Source: Cytobacillus sp. NCCP-133
Lineage (GTDB): Bacteria > Bacillota > Bacilli > Bacillales > Cytobacillaceae
Length of the DNA: 64,000 nucleotides
NCBI RefSeq assembly: GCF_026011715.1
Contig: NZ_BRVM01000014.1
Coordinates: forward strand, 1-64,000
Direction of reading: 5' to 3'
Made by a program: the position numbers and the translations under genes. Each line of letters starts with the position of its first letter. Within the stretch, counting starts at the first letter, position 1. Of this stretch, positions 52,098 to 61,316 are shown piece by piece. A model generated the notes under the pieces. It saw only the letters and a program-made list of their open reading frames with translations. It made no database searches and was not told the DNA's origin.

Positions 52098-53570
52098 ATG
52101 CTAAGTGTTCAGCAAGTCACTGGCGGGTATGCCGGTGCACCGGTTGTAAAAAATATAAGTTTTGAAGTGAAAAAAGGAGAGCTTTTCGGGATATTGGGGC
52201 CGAACGGAAGCGGAAAAACAACGATTCTGAAGATGCTGAGCGGCATTTTGCCCCATAAATCAGGAGATATTGTAATCAAAGGTAAGACCCTTTCAAAGTA
52301 TACACCGAAAGAGCTTGCAAAAATTATTGCCGTTTTGCCCCAGCACTCCTCTCAAGCATTTTCTTATACCGTAAAAGAAACAGTTTCCCTTGGCCGGTAT
52401 GCCCATCAAAAAGGCTGGTTTCAGAGCTGGAGCAATAAAGATGAGGAAGCGGTCAATCGGGTTATGGAACAAACGGGCATCTCCCAGTTTCAGGATGATG
52501 ATATCCAGCAATTATCCGGCGGTGAAAGGCAGAGGGTGTTTTTAGCTCAGGCCCTTGCACAGGAGCCTGAAATATTATTGCTTGATGAGCCGACAAACCA
52601 TCTGGATTTGTCCTATCAAAAAGAGCTGCTTGACCTCCTTTCTGTATGGTCAAAAGACTGCGGGCTTACGGTTATTTCCATTTTTCATGATTTGAACTTG
52701 GCCGGCTTGTACTGTGATCGTCTATTGCTGCTGGAGAATGGTGAAGTCAATATCGACCACGTTCCCAATGAAGTGTTAAAAGAAGGCCGGATTCGTGAGG
52801 TTTACAGAACAAAAATTGAAAAGCTTCCGCATCCCAGAGTCCCGGCCCCTCAGATGGTTTTGGTGCCCGAACGCGCTCAGGCAAAAAGCCGGCAATTGAA
52901 GCGTATCGATCAAGACAGTTTTGAGATAAGGGAAGGCTTAATCATCCTTCGTTCACCATTTCCGCTGAAAACCATGTCATCAGGAGTAACAGGATCTGGC
53001 ACCGGATGGAATCGGATATTTCTAAATCGGCATGTGAGCAAGAATTATGATTGCAGTGACCATAGAGCAGAGATGGCTGAATTTGTTCAGGAAATTGGTT
53101 TTGAACCCGGTGAAACCGTAGGGATGATGACAGCCGTATATGTAGAGGATCATAGCAGCAAATTTTTTGAGGAAGAAACATTCTCTGTCTATGTAGTGGT
53201 GACAGCAGGCGTTGGCAATGCTGTTGATGCCTCGAAAAGTGAAGAGCATTCTTATCATCTGACTCCAGGTACAATCAATACATGGATTTTCGTTAATGGC
53301 AACTTGACAGAAGAAGCCTTTATTCAATGCATTATGACAGCAACAGAGGCAAAAACAAGAGCCTTATACGATCAGAAGGTAAAGGATACTGTCACAGGGA
53401 CGATTGCGACTGGGACCTCGACAGACAGTATTTTGATTGCGGCCACACAGAAGGGGGAAAACCTTGAGTACGCTGGGACCATTACGCCGCTTGGCAAGGT
53501 GATTGGGAAAGGTGTTTACGAATGTACTGTTGAGGCGATAAAAAATTCGCAAAGAAGGATAAAGAAATGA
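52098..53570 (+). CDS. BtuD-CbiZ fusion: corrinoid ABC ATPase plus adenosylcobinamide amidohydrolase
   Basis: The 490-residue protein has two parts. Residues 1 to about 255 are the ATPase (GPNGSGKTT, LSGGERQRVF, ILLLDEPTNHLD, IFHDLNLAG). Residues about 280-490 match CbiZ, which removes the aminopropanol arm from adenosylcobinamide to give adenosylcobyric acid. CbiZ landmarks are SGVTGSGTGWNRIFLN, VVVTAGVGNAVDA and GTSTDSILIAA. The fusion couples import to remodelling of foreign cobinamides. It lies 2 nt after btuC. Confidence 0.88.
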   Translation: MLSVQQVTGGYAGAPVVKNISFEVKKGELFGILGPNGSGKTTILKMLSGILPHKSGDIVIKGKTLSKYTPKELAKIIAVLPQHSSQAFSYTVKETVSLGRYAHQKGWFQSWSNKDEEAVNRVMEQTGISQFQDDDIQQLSGGERQRVFLAQALAQEPEILLLDEPTNHLDLSYQKELLDLLSVWSKDCGLTVISIFHDLNLAGLYCDRLLLLENGEVNIDHVPNEVLKEGRIREVYRTKIEKLPHPRVPAPQMVLVPERAQAKSRQLKRIDQDSFEIREGLIILRSPFPLKTMSSGVTGSGTGWNRIFLNRHVSKNYDCSDHRAEMAEFVQEIGFEPGETVGMMTAVYVEDHSSKFFEEETFSVYVVVTAGVGNAVDASKSEEHSYHLTPGTINTWIFVNGNLTEEAFIQCIMTATEAKTRALYDQKVKDTVTGTIATGTSTDSILIAATQKGENLEYAGTITPLGKVIGKGVYECTVEAIKNSQRRIKK

Positions 53571-54532
53571 TTTTATATCATTTGATCGCTCTCACAGTTG
53601 CCTGCATGATAGATAAGCTTATAGGGGATCCGCCAAACTGGCCGCATCCGGTCAGGTGGATGGGAGCCCTGATACATAAACTTGAAAAAATCCTTAACAG
53701 AGGCCGTTTCAGAAAATTAAAAGGAATCATCATGCTGTCAGTTATCGTGCTGGTGATAGGAGGCTTATCCTTTTTAATCATCCGAATCTTCTATGGAATT
53801 CATCCGATCGCCGGCATCCTTGCAGAAGGAATTCTTATCTTCACAGCGATTGCTCAAAAGAGTTTAAAAGACGCAGCACTGGAGGTCTATGAACCTCTGG
53901 CAAAAGGAGATATAGAAAAGGCAAGATTAAAGCTTTCGCACATTGTTGGCAGGGATACAGAGGGGCTGGATGAACCAGGCATTGTTCGGGCTGCCGTGGA
54001 GACAGTAGCTGAAAACACAAGCGATGGCATTACAGCTCCATTACTTTGGGCAGTGGTAGGCGGTGCTCCGCTGGCTCTTATCTACCGGGCCATTAATACG
54101 TGCGATTCGATGGTTGGTCATATGAATGATAGATTTATAGATTTTGGATGGGCATCAGCAAAGGTGGATGATAGCGCGAACTGGATCCCCAGCCGGCTGA
54201 CATCGATTTGCATCATGCTCACTCAAAGGCCTGAGCACACTTCAGCTGGAGAAGCCTGGGTCATATTGCTAAGGGATGCAAAGAAGCATCCAAGTCCTAA
54301 CAGCGGCTGGGGGGAAGCTGCTGTGGCCGCTCTTCTTGGCATTCAGCTGGGGGGAATCAATTTTTATAAAGGCGTCATCTCCGACAGGGCAACAATGGGA
54401 AATTCAATGGTGCTTCTTGGCAAAGAACATATTTTAAAAAGCATATCGATTATGAGAAGGGCTGTTTTCCTATTTTTACTCTTATTATGGACAGGAGGGA
54501 TGCTCCTTGAAATGGCCCTCACACGGCTCTAA
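53567..54532 (+). CDS. cbiB: Adenosylcobinamide-phosphate synthase CbiB/CobD
   Basis: The 321-residue membrane enzyme attaches (R)-1-amino-2-propanol phosphate to adenosylcobyric acid. Family motifs are DKLIGDPPNWPHPVRWMGALI, LSHIVGRDT, VAENTSDGITAPLLWAVVGGAPLALIYRAINTCDSMVGH and SGWGEAAVAALLGIQLGG. It overlaps the fusion gene by 4 nt. Confidence 0.92.
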   Translation: MILYHLIALTVACMIDKLIGDPPNWPHPVRWMGALIHKLEKILNRGRFRKLKGIIMLSVIVLVIGGLSFLIIRIFYGIHPIAGILAEGILIFTAIAQKSLKDAALEVYEPLAKGDIEKARLKLSHIVGRDTEGLDEPGIVRAAVETVAENTSDGITAPLLWAVVGGAPLALIYRAINTCDSMVGHMNDRFIDFGWASAKVDDSANWIPSRLTSICIMLTQRPEHTSAGEAWVILLRDAKKHPSPNSGWGEAAVAALLGIQLGGINFYKGVISDRATMGNSMVLLGKEHILKSISIMRRAVFLFLLLLWTGGMLLEMALTRL

Positions 54533-55583
54533 TCCCCGATATTTATATGAAGCTATGAATAAGGAAATGCCTGCAGAACGGGTAGACTTCAGTGCGAATA
54601 TAAATCCGCTTGGCCCTCCTCAGGAGTTAAAAGTAAGGTGGAATAATCTTTTTGAGTATATTACAGATTATCCGGATCCACATGCTTCTCACTTAAAACA
54701 TATATTGGCTGCCCGGGAGGGAATAAAGGAAACGCAAATCCTAGTCGGGAATGGCGGAGCAGAGCTGATTACACTAATCGGCAGGATGTTAGCCGGGAAA
54801 AAGGTGCTGATTATTCAGCCGGCCTTTTCGGAATATGAAGAGGCTTGCAGGGTAAATGGATGCATGGTTGCCTATCATCAGCTGGATCCTGAGACCTGGG
54901 AATTGGATATGGAAGCGTTATCTTTAAAACTAAGGGAAGCTGACGCCCTGTTTTTCTGTAATCCAAACAATCCAACCGGTGTTTTTTACCCATCAGCGAT
55001 TGTAAAGGAACTGATAGAAAGATGCCGTGTGTATAATTGTATGCTTGTTATGGATGAAGCTTTTTATGACTTCGTTGAAGAATACCAATCTATTATTCCT
55101 ATAATAAACAGCCACTTGCATGTTATGGTGCTGCGCTCTATGACAAAAATGTTTTCAATTCCAGGACTGCGTCTGGGGTATTTGCTCGCAAACGAGTCTT
55201 TAATAGAAAGTGTATCTACTCTAAAACCTCACTGGAGTGTAAATGCTCTCGCTTTAAAAGCAGGAGAGTGGTGCCTTGAAAGTGAAAAGCATGTCCAATT
55301 AACGAAGAAATTGATTAAACAGGAAAGAGAAAGGCTGGCTCATTTTTATCGGAAGCTGGAATTTGCTGTCTCCCCTTCTTCCGTGAATTTTTATTTGTTA
55401 AAAGATACAAAAATAGATAATCAGCTCCCTCTTTTTCAATTTTTGCTTGAAAAGGGAATAATCCCTAGGCACACGATGAATTTTCCCGGTTTGGAAGGAG
55501 AGTGGCTTCGTTTTGCGATTAAAGGTCCGAATGATAATGAGAAGCTGATGGAGGCGATAAAGGAATGGCGAAAGGTTCGCTAA
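54507..55583 (+). CDS. cobD: L-threonine-O-3-phosphate decarboxylase CobD
   Basis: The 358-residue PLP enzyme of fold I makes aminopropanol phosphate. Motifs are DFSANINPLGPP, FFCNPNNPTGVFY, VMDEAFYDFVEE and the PLP lysine in RSMTKMFSIPGLRLGY. It resembles HisC, but the operon context decides for CobD. It overlaps cbiB by 26 nt. Confidence 0.88.
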   Translation: MKWPSHGSNPRYLYEAMNKEMPAERVDFSANINPLGPPQELKVRWNNLFEYITDYPDPHASHLKHILAAREGIKETQILVGNGGAELITLIGRMLAGKKVLIIQPAFSEYEEACRVNGCMVAYHQLDPETWELDMEALSLKLREADALFFCNPNNPTGVFYPSAIVKELIERCRVYNCMLVMDEAFYDFVEEYQSIIPIINSHLHVMVLRSMTKMFSIPGLRLGYLLANESLIESVSTLKPHWSVNALALKAGEWCLESEKHVQLTKKLIKQERERLAHFYRKLEFAVSPSSVNFYLLKDTKIDNQLPLFQFLLEKGIIPRHTMNFPGLEGEWLRFAIKGPNDNEKLMEAIKEWRKVR

Positions 55584-56152
55584 TGTTTATTTCTGGGGGA
55601 GTTCGCAGCGGAAAAAGCTCTTTCGCTGAAAAAGCTGCTGCTGATCTGGCAAAACAGACTGGCGGAAAACTTCATTATATTGCTGCAGGAAAAGCGTGCG
55701 ACTCTGAAATGGAAGCCAGAATTCTGAGGCATAAGGAAGACCGGAAAAAAAACGGCATAAGCTGGACAACTTGGGAGCAGCCTGTACGGCTTGCAGAGCT
55801 TTCCGGCGTTTTTGGCGATAAGGATATCGTTTTGTTCGACTGTTTGACAACTCTCCTGAATAATGAGCTTTTTTCGGCCGAAAACCTATGGAGGAAACAG
55901 GATTTTCAGGAGAAAGTGTCATCTGATATTCTGCATGCCATTAATGAAATCCGTAAGAGGTGCAAAACCATCATAGTTGTCAGCAATGAAGTATTGAATG
56001 AACCGATTGGCGGAAATGAGCTGGTGTTTATATATGGGAAAATCCTGGGCTGTCTTCATCAAAAAATGGTCGAAATCGCGAATCAGGCCTATCTCATTGA
56101 ATCAGGCATTCCCATTCAAATGAAAGGAGAACCGGCATGCAAGGAATTATGA
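55565..56152 (+). CDS. cobU: Adenosylcobinamide kinase/guanylyltransferase CobU
   Basis: The 195-residue bifunctional enzyme has the P-loop SGGVRSGKSSFAEK, the guanylylated His in ARILRHKEDRKK, and WTTWEQPV. In the usual SNEVGxGIVP motif it reads SNEVLNEPIGG, which is diverged. A second CobU-like gene further down carries a better GIVP motif. It overlaps cobD by 19 nt. Confidence 0.85.
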   Translation: MAKGSLMFISGGVRSGKSSFAEKAAADLAKQTGGKLHYIAAGKACDSEMEARILRHKEDRKKNGISWTTWEQPVRLAELSGVFGDKDIVLFDCLTTLLNNELFSAENLWRKQDFQEKVSSDILHAINEIRKRCKTIIVVSNEVLNEPIGGNELVFIYGKILGCLHQKMVEIANQAYLIESGIPIQMKGEPACKEL

Positions 56153-57660
56153 TTCAAGGAACTTCATCAGATGTAGGGAAAAGTTTGATTGCTACGGCTT
56201 TTTGTCGGGCATTCTCCAATGAAGGTCTTCGGGCAGCTCCCTTTAAATCACAAAATATGTCCAACAATTCATATGTAACAAAGGATGGATGTGAAATCGG
56301 CAGGGCCCAGGGCATTCAGGCTGAGGCGGCAAGGGCGGATGCATCTGTCTGGATGAATCCCATTCTTCTTAAGCCTCAATCCGAACAGCATGCGGAAGTC
56401 ATCCTGCTGGGGAAAGCAATTGATTCTCTATCAGGAAAAAGCTATCGTGAAACTTTTTATGAAAAAGGATTGAAGACGATTGAGGAGGCTCTGCAGCTGC
56501 TCGAAGCTCATTTTGAATTGCTCGTGATAGAGGGAGCCGGAAGCCCTGTTGAGATTAATTTAAAAGATAGAGAACTAGTTAATATGAAAGTCGCTGAAAT
56601 GGCGGATGTACCTGTGATTCTGGTCGCCGATATTGACAGGGGCGGAGTTTTTGCAAGTATTATCGGCACGTTAGAGCTTTTCACAGAAGAGGAAAGAAAA
56701 CGGGTTGCTGGAATTATCATTAATAAATTTCGCGGGGATATTGGCCTGTTTGAAGATGGCGTTAAATGGATTGAGGAAAAGACGGGTATACCAGTTCTCG
56801 GGATTCTCCCTTATTTGAATGACCATATGATTGATGGAGAGGATTCTCTTTCCATTCAGCCTTTCGCCAGAAAAACGGGTGATGGCATCCTGGATATCGC
56901 TGTGCTCAGGCCTCCATATATTTCAAACTTCAGTGACATAGATCCTTTTTATTATGAAGAGGATGTGAGCATTAGGTGGGTGAGGCATCTATCGGAGATT
57001 GGCACCCCGGATGCTGTTGTTATTCCTGGCACAAAGAGCACGATCCACGATTTACGCTATTTTAAAGAAAAAGGGCTGGCTGATTGGCTTGTGTGGTATG
57101 CGGAAGAGGGAGGATATATCACTGGTATTTGCGGCGGCTATCAGATGCTTGGCCGGAATTTAATTGATATGGCGGGTACTGATACAGGATCTCCAGTTGA
57201 AAAGGAAAAAGGCTTAAACTTGATCCCTGCGGATACCTATTTCCATGAAAAGAAGAAGACCCTTCAGGTGAAGGGAAGGCTGCATCCAAGCATAGAGCTA
57301 GGCATGAGGGAAAGTCTAGATGGATATGAGATTCACTTAGGTGAGACACTTCTTGAAAATGAATGTTCAGGAAAACGCCTGCTGCTCCTTGAGAACGGAG
57401 AAGAAGAGGGGTTTTATGGAAGGGAAGGCAAGCTCATTGGGACTTATATGCATCACATCTTCCATAATGATGAATGGCGGGGTGGGTGGCTGAATTCATT
57501 GCGCAAACAAAAGGGCTATCCATGTAAGGATCCAGTGCCTATTAAAGCATTGAAGGATGAAAAGTACAATGAACTGGCAGAACACCTGCAGAAGCACTTT
57601 GACTGGGAAAAATTAAAGGAAATCATCTTTAATTGGAGAAAACAAAATGAAATGGCTTAG
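56137..57660 (+). CDS. cobQ: Cobyric acid synthase CobQ/CbiP
   Basis: The 507-residue glutamine amidotransferase amidates cobyrinic acid diamide. The N-terminal MinD-like domain has QGTSSDVGKSLIATAFCRAF and SQNMSNNSYVT. The C-terminal amidotransferase domain has ITGICGGYQMLG with the nucleophilic Cys, and YMHHIFHN with the His. It overlaps cobU by 16 nt. It is notable that no other corrin-ring gene is present. Confidence 0.92.
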   Translation: MQGIMIQGTSSDVGKSLIATAFCRAFSNEGLRAAPFKSQNMSNNSYVTKDGCEIGRAQGIQAEAARADASVWMNPILLKPQSEQHAEVILLGKAIDSLSGKSYRETFYEKGLKTIEEALQLLEAHFELLVIEGAGSPVEINLKDRELVNMKVAEMADVPVILVADIDRGGVFASIIGTLELFTEEERKRVAGIIINKFRGDIGLFEDGVKWIEEKTGIPVLGILPYLNDHMIDGEDSLSIQPFARKTGDGILDIAVLRPPYISNFSDIDPFYYEEDVSIRWVRHLSEIGTPDAVVIPGTKSTIHDLRYFKEKGLADWLVWYAEEGGYITGICGGYQMLGRNLIDMAGTDTGSPVEKEKGLNLIPADTYFHEKKKTLQVKGRLHPSIELGMRESLDGYEIHLGETLLENECSGKRLLLLENGEEEGFYGREGKLIGTYMHHIFHNDEWRGGWLNSLRKQKGYPCKDPVPIKALKDEKYNELAEHLQKHFDWEKLKEIIFNWRKQNEMA

Positions 57661-58438
57661 AGGATTATTGATAAACCTTCAATTTTTCACCAGCATCCCC
57701 ATTCCGATAGCGATGCCGATGGATAAGATTCACCTTGAGAAAGCGATCAAAACGTTTCCGCTGGCAGGACTCATTCAGGGGGGGATATATGCGTTCATTC
57801 TTTATGCTTTCCTTGAATGGACACCATTTTCCGTTTTGACTGCTGCGTTTGCGGTATGGCTGGCAGGGATTATATTGACTGGCGGTATTCATCTCGATGG
57901 GTGGATGGATGCGAGCGATGCATTCTTCTCCTACCGGGATCAGGAGAAACGGCTTGAAATCATGAGTGATCCCCGGGTAGGAGCCTTCGGGGTAATGTCC
58001 ATTATCGTTTTGCTGAGCGTCCGCTTTTTGTTTATCTATGAAATTGTGCTTTTATCACAATCTGCTACATACTTTCTCATCACTTTGATCCCTTTTTTAA
58101 GCAAAATGGTAATGGGTGTTTTACTGATAAACATCCAGGCTGCAAAAAAAGAAGGGCTTGGTTCTTTATTTCAGCAGGCAGCCACAAAAACAACTTTATT
58201 TATCTACCCATTCTTCCTTCTGCTGATCGCTGCTGCGGCATTGTTCACAGGGGCACAAGCTACTCTCGGATTTTTGGCCATGACGGTTTTTTCAGTACTG
58301 TTTTTCCTGTTCATATCAAAAAAAGTCATCGCCTGGTTTGGCGGCATGACAGGGGATATACTGGGTGCAAGTGTGGAAGGGATGGAGGTTTTCCTATGGA
58401 TGATCGTGTGGTTATTGCATTATTTCGCCATGGGATAA
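57647..58438 (+). CDS. cobS: Cobalamin synthase CobS
   Basis: The 263-residue membrane enzyme joins adenosylcobinamide-GDP and alpha-ribazole (or its phosphate). Motifs are LQFFTSIPIP, GGIHLDGWMDASDAFFSYRDQEKRLEIMSDPRVGAFGV with Mg-binding Asp residues, and MTGDILGASVEGMEV near the end. It overlaps cobQ by 14 nt. Confidence 0.92.
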   Translation: MKWLRGLLINLQFFTSIPIPIAMPMDKIHLEKAIKTFPLAGLIQGGIYAFILYAFLEWTPFSVLTAAFAVWLAGIILTGGIHLDGWMDASDAFFSYRDQEKRLEIMSDPRVGAFGVMSIIVLLSVRFLFIYEIVLLSQSATYFLITLIPFLSKMVMGVLLINIQAAKKEGLGSLFQQAATKTTLFIYPFFLLLIAAAALFTGAQATLGFLAMTVFSVLFFLFISKKVIAWFGGMTGDILGASVEGMEVFLWMIVWLLHYFAMG

Positions 58439-59010
58439 CGGAAGCAAATAAACGCCATGCCTACCTGGGCTGGACAGATTCATCTCTTTGCCCCATTAAT
58501 CAGAATCTTATCAAAGTTTCTGCCGGTTACGAGCTGATTTTATCCAGTGATTTAGGAAGATGCCGGCAAACAGCCAATATTCTCTTTCCGGGAACTACTC
58601 CAGATGCAAGCAAAGATTGGCGGGAAATCCATTTTGGGAAATGGGAAGGCAAAACTTATGAGGAATTGAAAGATAATGCTGATTATCGAAGCTGGTTAGA
58701 GATACCTTTCACCCATAAACCTCCTAACGGTGAATCATTCGGCGAATTTACAGAAAGAGTGGATAGGGGCTGGAATAAGCTGATTCACAGAATGCTGGAT
58801 GAAGAGATCAGAACAGCCGCGATTGTTACACATGGCGGTGTGATGCGGTACTTATTAAGTAAATATGCACCCGAAGCTAAAGAGTTTTGGGAGTGGCAGG
58901 TTCCCTTTGGTAAAGGATACGAATTTAGCTGGAAACAGGAAGGATTAAGGAGGGGTGAGAGATGCACTTTGTTACGGGAGGTGCCTTTAACGGCAAATCC
59001 AAGTGGGTGA
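58396..59010 (+). CDS. cobC: Alpha-ribazole-phosphate phosphatase CobC
   Basis: The 204-residue histidine phosphatase has the catalytic LFRHGITEANK, the phosphate-binding SSDLGRCRQTA, REIHFGKWEGKTY with the acid Glu and VTHGGVMRYLL with the second His. It removes the phosphate from alpha-ribazole phosphate or adenosylcobalamin phosphate. It overlaps cobS by 43 nt. Confidence 0.87.
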   Translation: MDDRVVIALFRHGITEANKRHAYLGWTDSSLCPINQNLIKVSAGYELILSSDLGRCRQTANILFPGTTPDASKDWREIHFGKWEGKTYEELKDNADYRSWLEIPFTHKPPNGESFGEFTERVDRGWNKLIHRMLDEEIRTAAIVTHGGVMRYLLSKYAPEAKEFWEWQVPFGKGYEFSWKQEGLRRGERCTLLREVPLTANPSG

Positions 59011-59396
59011 AGGATTTCTATCGTCTGGAGGAGGTCCAGTATCAGTGGATTTCCGCCTACAAGGGAAAAGTCAACATGGATACGGATCAAAATTCCGCTG
59101 ATATTCACATACTAGAAGGCGTTGAGTTGTGGATCCGCGGCCTGGCAAAAGAGTTTAATACCGATGAGGTTCGAACCAGATGGAAAAATCAGCTAAGGTT
59201 TTGGCTTGGTTGGGAGAAAGAAGACATTCATAGGAGAGTTATTTTAATAGGGTCAGATATTTCAAAAGGGATTGTTCCGGTGGAAGCCGCTGATCGATAC
59301 TGGCGGGATGTAACCGGATGGGCCTATCAGGACACCGCTGCGGCTGCAGATCGTATTGACTTAATTTGGTATGGCATAAGCCAAAAAATAAAATAA
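58962..59396 (+). CDS. Second CobU-like protein (short)
   Basis: The 144-residue protein has a P-loop-like HFVTGGAFNGKSKWV and a C-terminal segment GSDISKGIVPVEAADRYWRDVTGWAYQDTAAAADRIDLIWYGIS. This parallels the NEVGxGIVP...NQ...AD region of CobU. The central part with the guanylylated His region is absent or much changed. It overlaps cobC by 49 nt. It may complement the diverged CobU or have become a regulator. Confidence 0.6.
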   Translation: MHFVTGGAFNGKSKWVKDFYRLEEVQYQWISAYKGKVNMDTDQNSADIHILEGVELWIRGLAKEFNTDEVRTRWKNQLRFWLGWEKEDIHRRVILIGSDISKGIVPVEAADRYWRDVTGWAYQDTAAAADRIDLIWYGISQKIK

Positions 59397-59411
59397 AAAG
59401 GGGATTGAGCA

Positions 59412-59996
59412 ATGAAGCTTTACACAAGAACTGGCGATGAAGGAAAAACGAGCATTATCGGGGGAAGAGTTGAAAAGGATGATGTAAGGGTTGAGGCATA
59501 CGGTACTGTGGATGAAGTAAACTGTTTTGTCGGACAGGCTATAACACAGCTTGATCCTGCCATTTTTCAGGACGTACTGGTTGATCTTGAGAAAATCCAG
59601 CATGAGCTTTTCGACTGCGGCGGAGATTTAGCCAATGTCTCAAAGAATCGGGAGCTGAAGCTTGGCAAGGATTCGGTTGACTATTTGGAGTCTAAAATCG
59701 ATGTGCTTATCGAGGAAGCACCAGAGCTCGAACGGTTTATTCTGCCAGGAGGGGCACCTGCTTCTGCATCGATTCATATCGCAAGGACCGTAACAAGAAG
59801 AGCGGAAAGGCTCGTTGTCTCTTTACGAAAAGCAGATCCGGAAACATCTGCAGTTGCCTTAAAATACCTGAACCGCTTATCCGATTATTTCTTTGCTCTG
59901 GCAAGGGTTATTAACTTCCGGCTTAACGAAAAGGATGTGGAGTACGTCCGAAGTGCAAAAGTGTTCAGGGAAGGGAAGCGCAAGGAGGACAAATAA
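59412..59996 (+). CDS. pduO: ATP:cob(I)alamin adenosyltransferase, PduO type
   Basis: The 194-residue trimer-forming enzyme adenosylates corrinoids. Motifs are LYTRTGDEGKTSIIGGRVEKDD near the N-terminus, VDEVNCFVGQA, FILPGGAPASASIHIARTVTRRAER and LNRLSDYFFALAR. It is also called YvqK. It ends directly before the next ATG. Confidence 0.92.
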   Translation: MKLYTRTGDEGKTSIIGGRVEKDDVRVEAYGTVDEVNCFVGQAITQLDPAIFQDVLVDLEKIQHELFDCGGDLANVSKNRELKLGKDSVDYLESKIDVLIEEAPELERFILPGGAPASASIHIARTVTRRAERLVVSLRKADPETSAVALKYLNRLSDYFFALARVINFRLNEKDVEYVRSAKVFREGKRKEDK

Positions 59997-60491
59997 ATGA
60001 AAAGCATGAAGGTTTCTTTGGCAGCGATGCTCATCGCTTTAACCGCTGCAGGTGCAGCAATAAAAATTCCTGCTATTATTGGGAGTGTTGCTCTGGATGC
60101 CTTTCCTGCCCTGCTGGCGGCTGTGCTGCTTGGGGGCTGGGGAGGTGCTGCGGTTGCATCCGTTGGCCATCTTCTATCCGCTTTATTAGGAGGGATGCCT
60201 CTCGGGCCGCTGCATTTTCTCATAGCTGCTGAGATGGCACTCTTAGCATTCGCCTTTGGTTATTTATACCGCAGAGGCAGGCGCTGGCAGGCTGGTGTTC
60301 TTTTTATACTTGGCAATGCCTTTGCTGCGCCGCTTCCTTTCATCTTTTTAATGGGTAAAGCATTCTACTTGGCGATAGTGCCATCTTTATTTATCGGATC
60401 TGTTTTAAATACCGTTATTGCCTATATAGCTATTCCAAGACTTGTGAGGATACTTGAACCTCACTTTACTAAAATGAGTGAAGGGCAATGA
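59997..60491 (+). CDS. cblT: ECF-type transporter S component, probable alpha-ribazole transporter CblT
   Basis: The 164-residue membrane protein has about five hydrophobic segments with small-residue-rich packing (GGWGGAAVASVGHLLSALLGG), typical of ECF substrate-binding subunits. No ECF ATPase is in the window. In Listeria and Geobacillus type B12 loci such a gene, next to an AIR-synthase-related kinase, is CblT, which takes up alpha-ribazole. The assignment rests on that pairing. Confidence 0.75.
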   Translation: MKSMKVSLAAMLIALTAAGAAIKIPAIIGSVALDAFPALLAAVLLGGWGGAAVASVGHLLSALLGGMPLGPLHFLIAAEMALLAFAFGYLYRRGRRWQAGVLFILGNAFAAPLPFIFLMGKAFYLAIVPSLFIGSVLNTVIAYIAIPRLVRILEPHFTKMSEGQ

Positions 60492-61198
60492 GAGACGTCA
60501 TCACCTTTTCCGTCAGCTCCGGTGATACATTAGTTATTGCAGCTGATAATAGCGGAGCGATTGGAGAAAAAGATCAGGACGCAGTGCATGTACCCTATGA
60601 AACGGTTGCGTACTTTACTTTTCGTGTTTCTGTGATGGAATGTCTTTCTGCGGGTGGGGAACCATTCGCGGTGATCATGCAGAATTTCTGCGGTGATGAG
60701 GCGTGGAGTTCTCTTGTAAAAGGGATTGAACAAGGCATGAACGAGCTAGGCTTAACAAATCTGGTAATAAGCGGAAGTACAGAAAGCAACTTTCAATTAT
60801 CTCAGTCAGCTGTAGGGTTATCTGTTTTGGGGAAAAAAGTGGAAAATGGGGATCAGGGGCAAATTCCTTTTACAAACGAGTCTAGTATCGCTGTAATTGG
60901 CTCTCCGCTAGTCGGTGAAGAGGTAATCCAGCATGGGCTGGATATTGTTCCGTTGGACTTATTCCAAGAAATAAATTCACTCAGTGAGGTCGTGACCCTT
61001 CCTGTTGGTTCAAAAGGAATCCTATACAAGCTGAATGAACTATTTTCCAATAAGGCTTTCAGTGGGGATGAGTTTAATGCAGAAGTGGATATCCACAAAT
61101 CTTCAGGCCCGTCTACTTGTTTCATTGCTGTTTTTCCTCAGGAAAAAACAGAAGAGATAAGGAAACGGTCGGGGAAATATTTTCATCTATTAAAATAA
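60488..61198 (+). CDS. cblS: Probable alpha-ribazole kinase CblS (AIR synthase-related)
   Basis: The 236-residue protein has a PurM/ThiL-like pattern: TLVIAADNSGAIGEKDQDAVHVPYE with acidic metal ligands at the N-terminus, YFTFRVSVMECLSAGGEPFAV, and GLTNLVISGSTESNF. CblS phosphorylates imported alpha-ribazole in Firmicutes that lack CobT. It overlaps cblT by 4 nt and is the last gene of the operon. Confidence 0.72.
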   Translation: MRDVITFSVSSGDTLVIAADNSGAIGEKDQDAVHVPYETVAYFTFRVSVMECLSAGGEPFAVIMQNFCGDEAWSSLVKGIEQGMNELGLTNLVISGSTESNFQLSQSAVGLSVLGKKVENGDQGQIPFTNESSIAVIGSPLVGEEVIQHGLDIVPLDLFQEINSLSEVVTLPVGSKGILYKLNELFSNKAFSGDEFNAEVDIHKSSGPSTCFIAVFPQEKTEEIRKRSGKYFHLLK

Positions 61199-61286
61199 TA
61201 TTTCATGATCAGAATAGCGGGGGAGCCGGTCAATATTAATTAACACCTATCCTGCGTTTGAAAAATTTATCCTTTTTCATATAAAC

Positions 61287-61316
61287 AAAGGATCCTGAAA
61301 TCATCAGGATCCTTTT
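61287..61316 (-). terminator. Terminator between convergent genes
   Basis: AAAGGATCCTGA and TCAGGATCCTTTT form a 12-bp stem with loop AATCA, overlapping the stop of the minus-strand gene. Confidence 0.9.
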
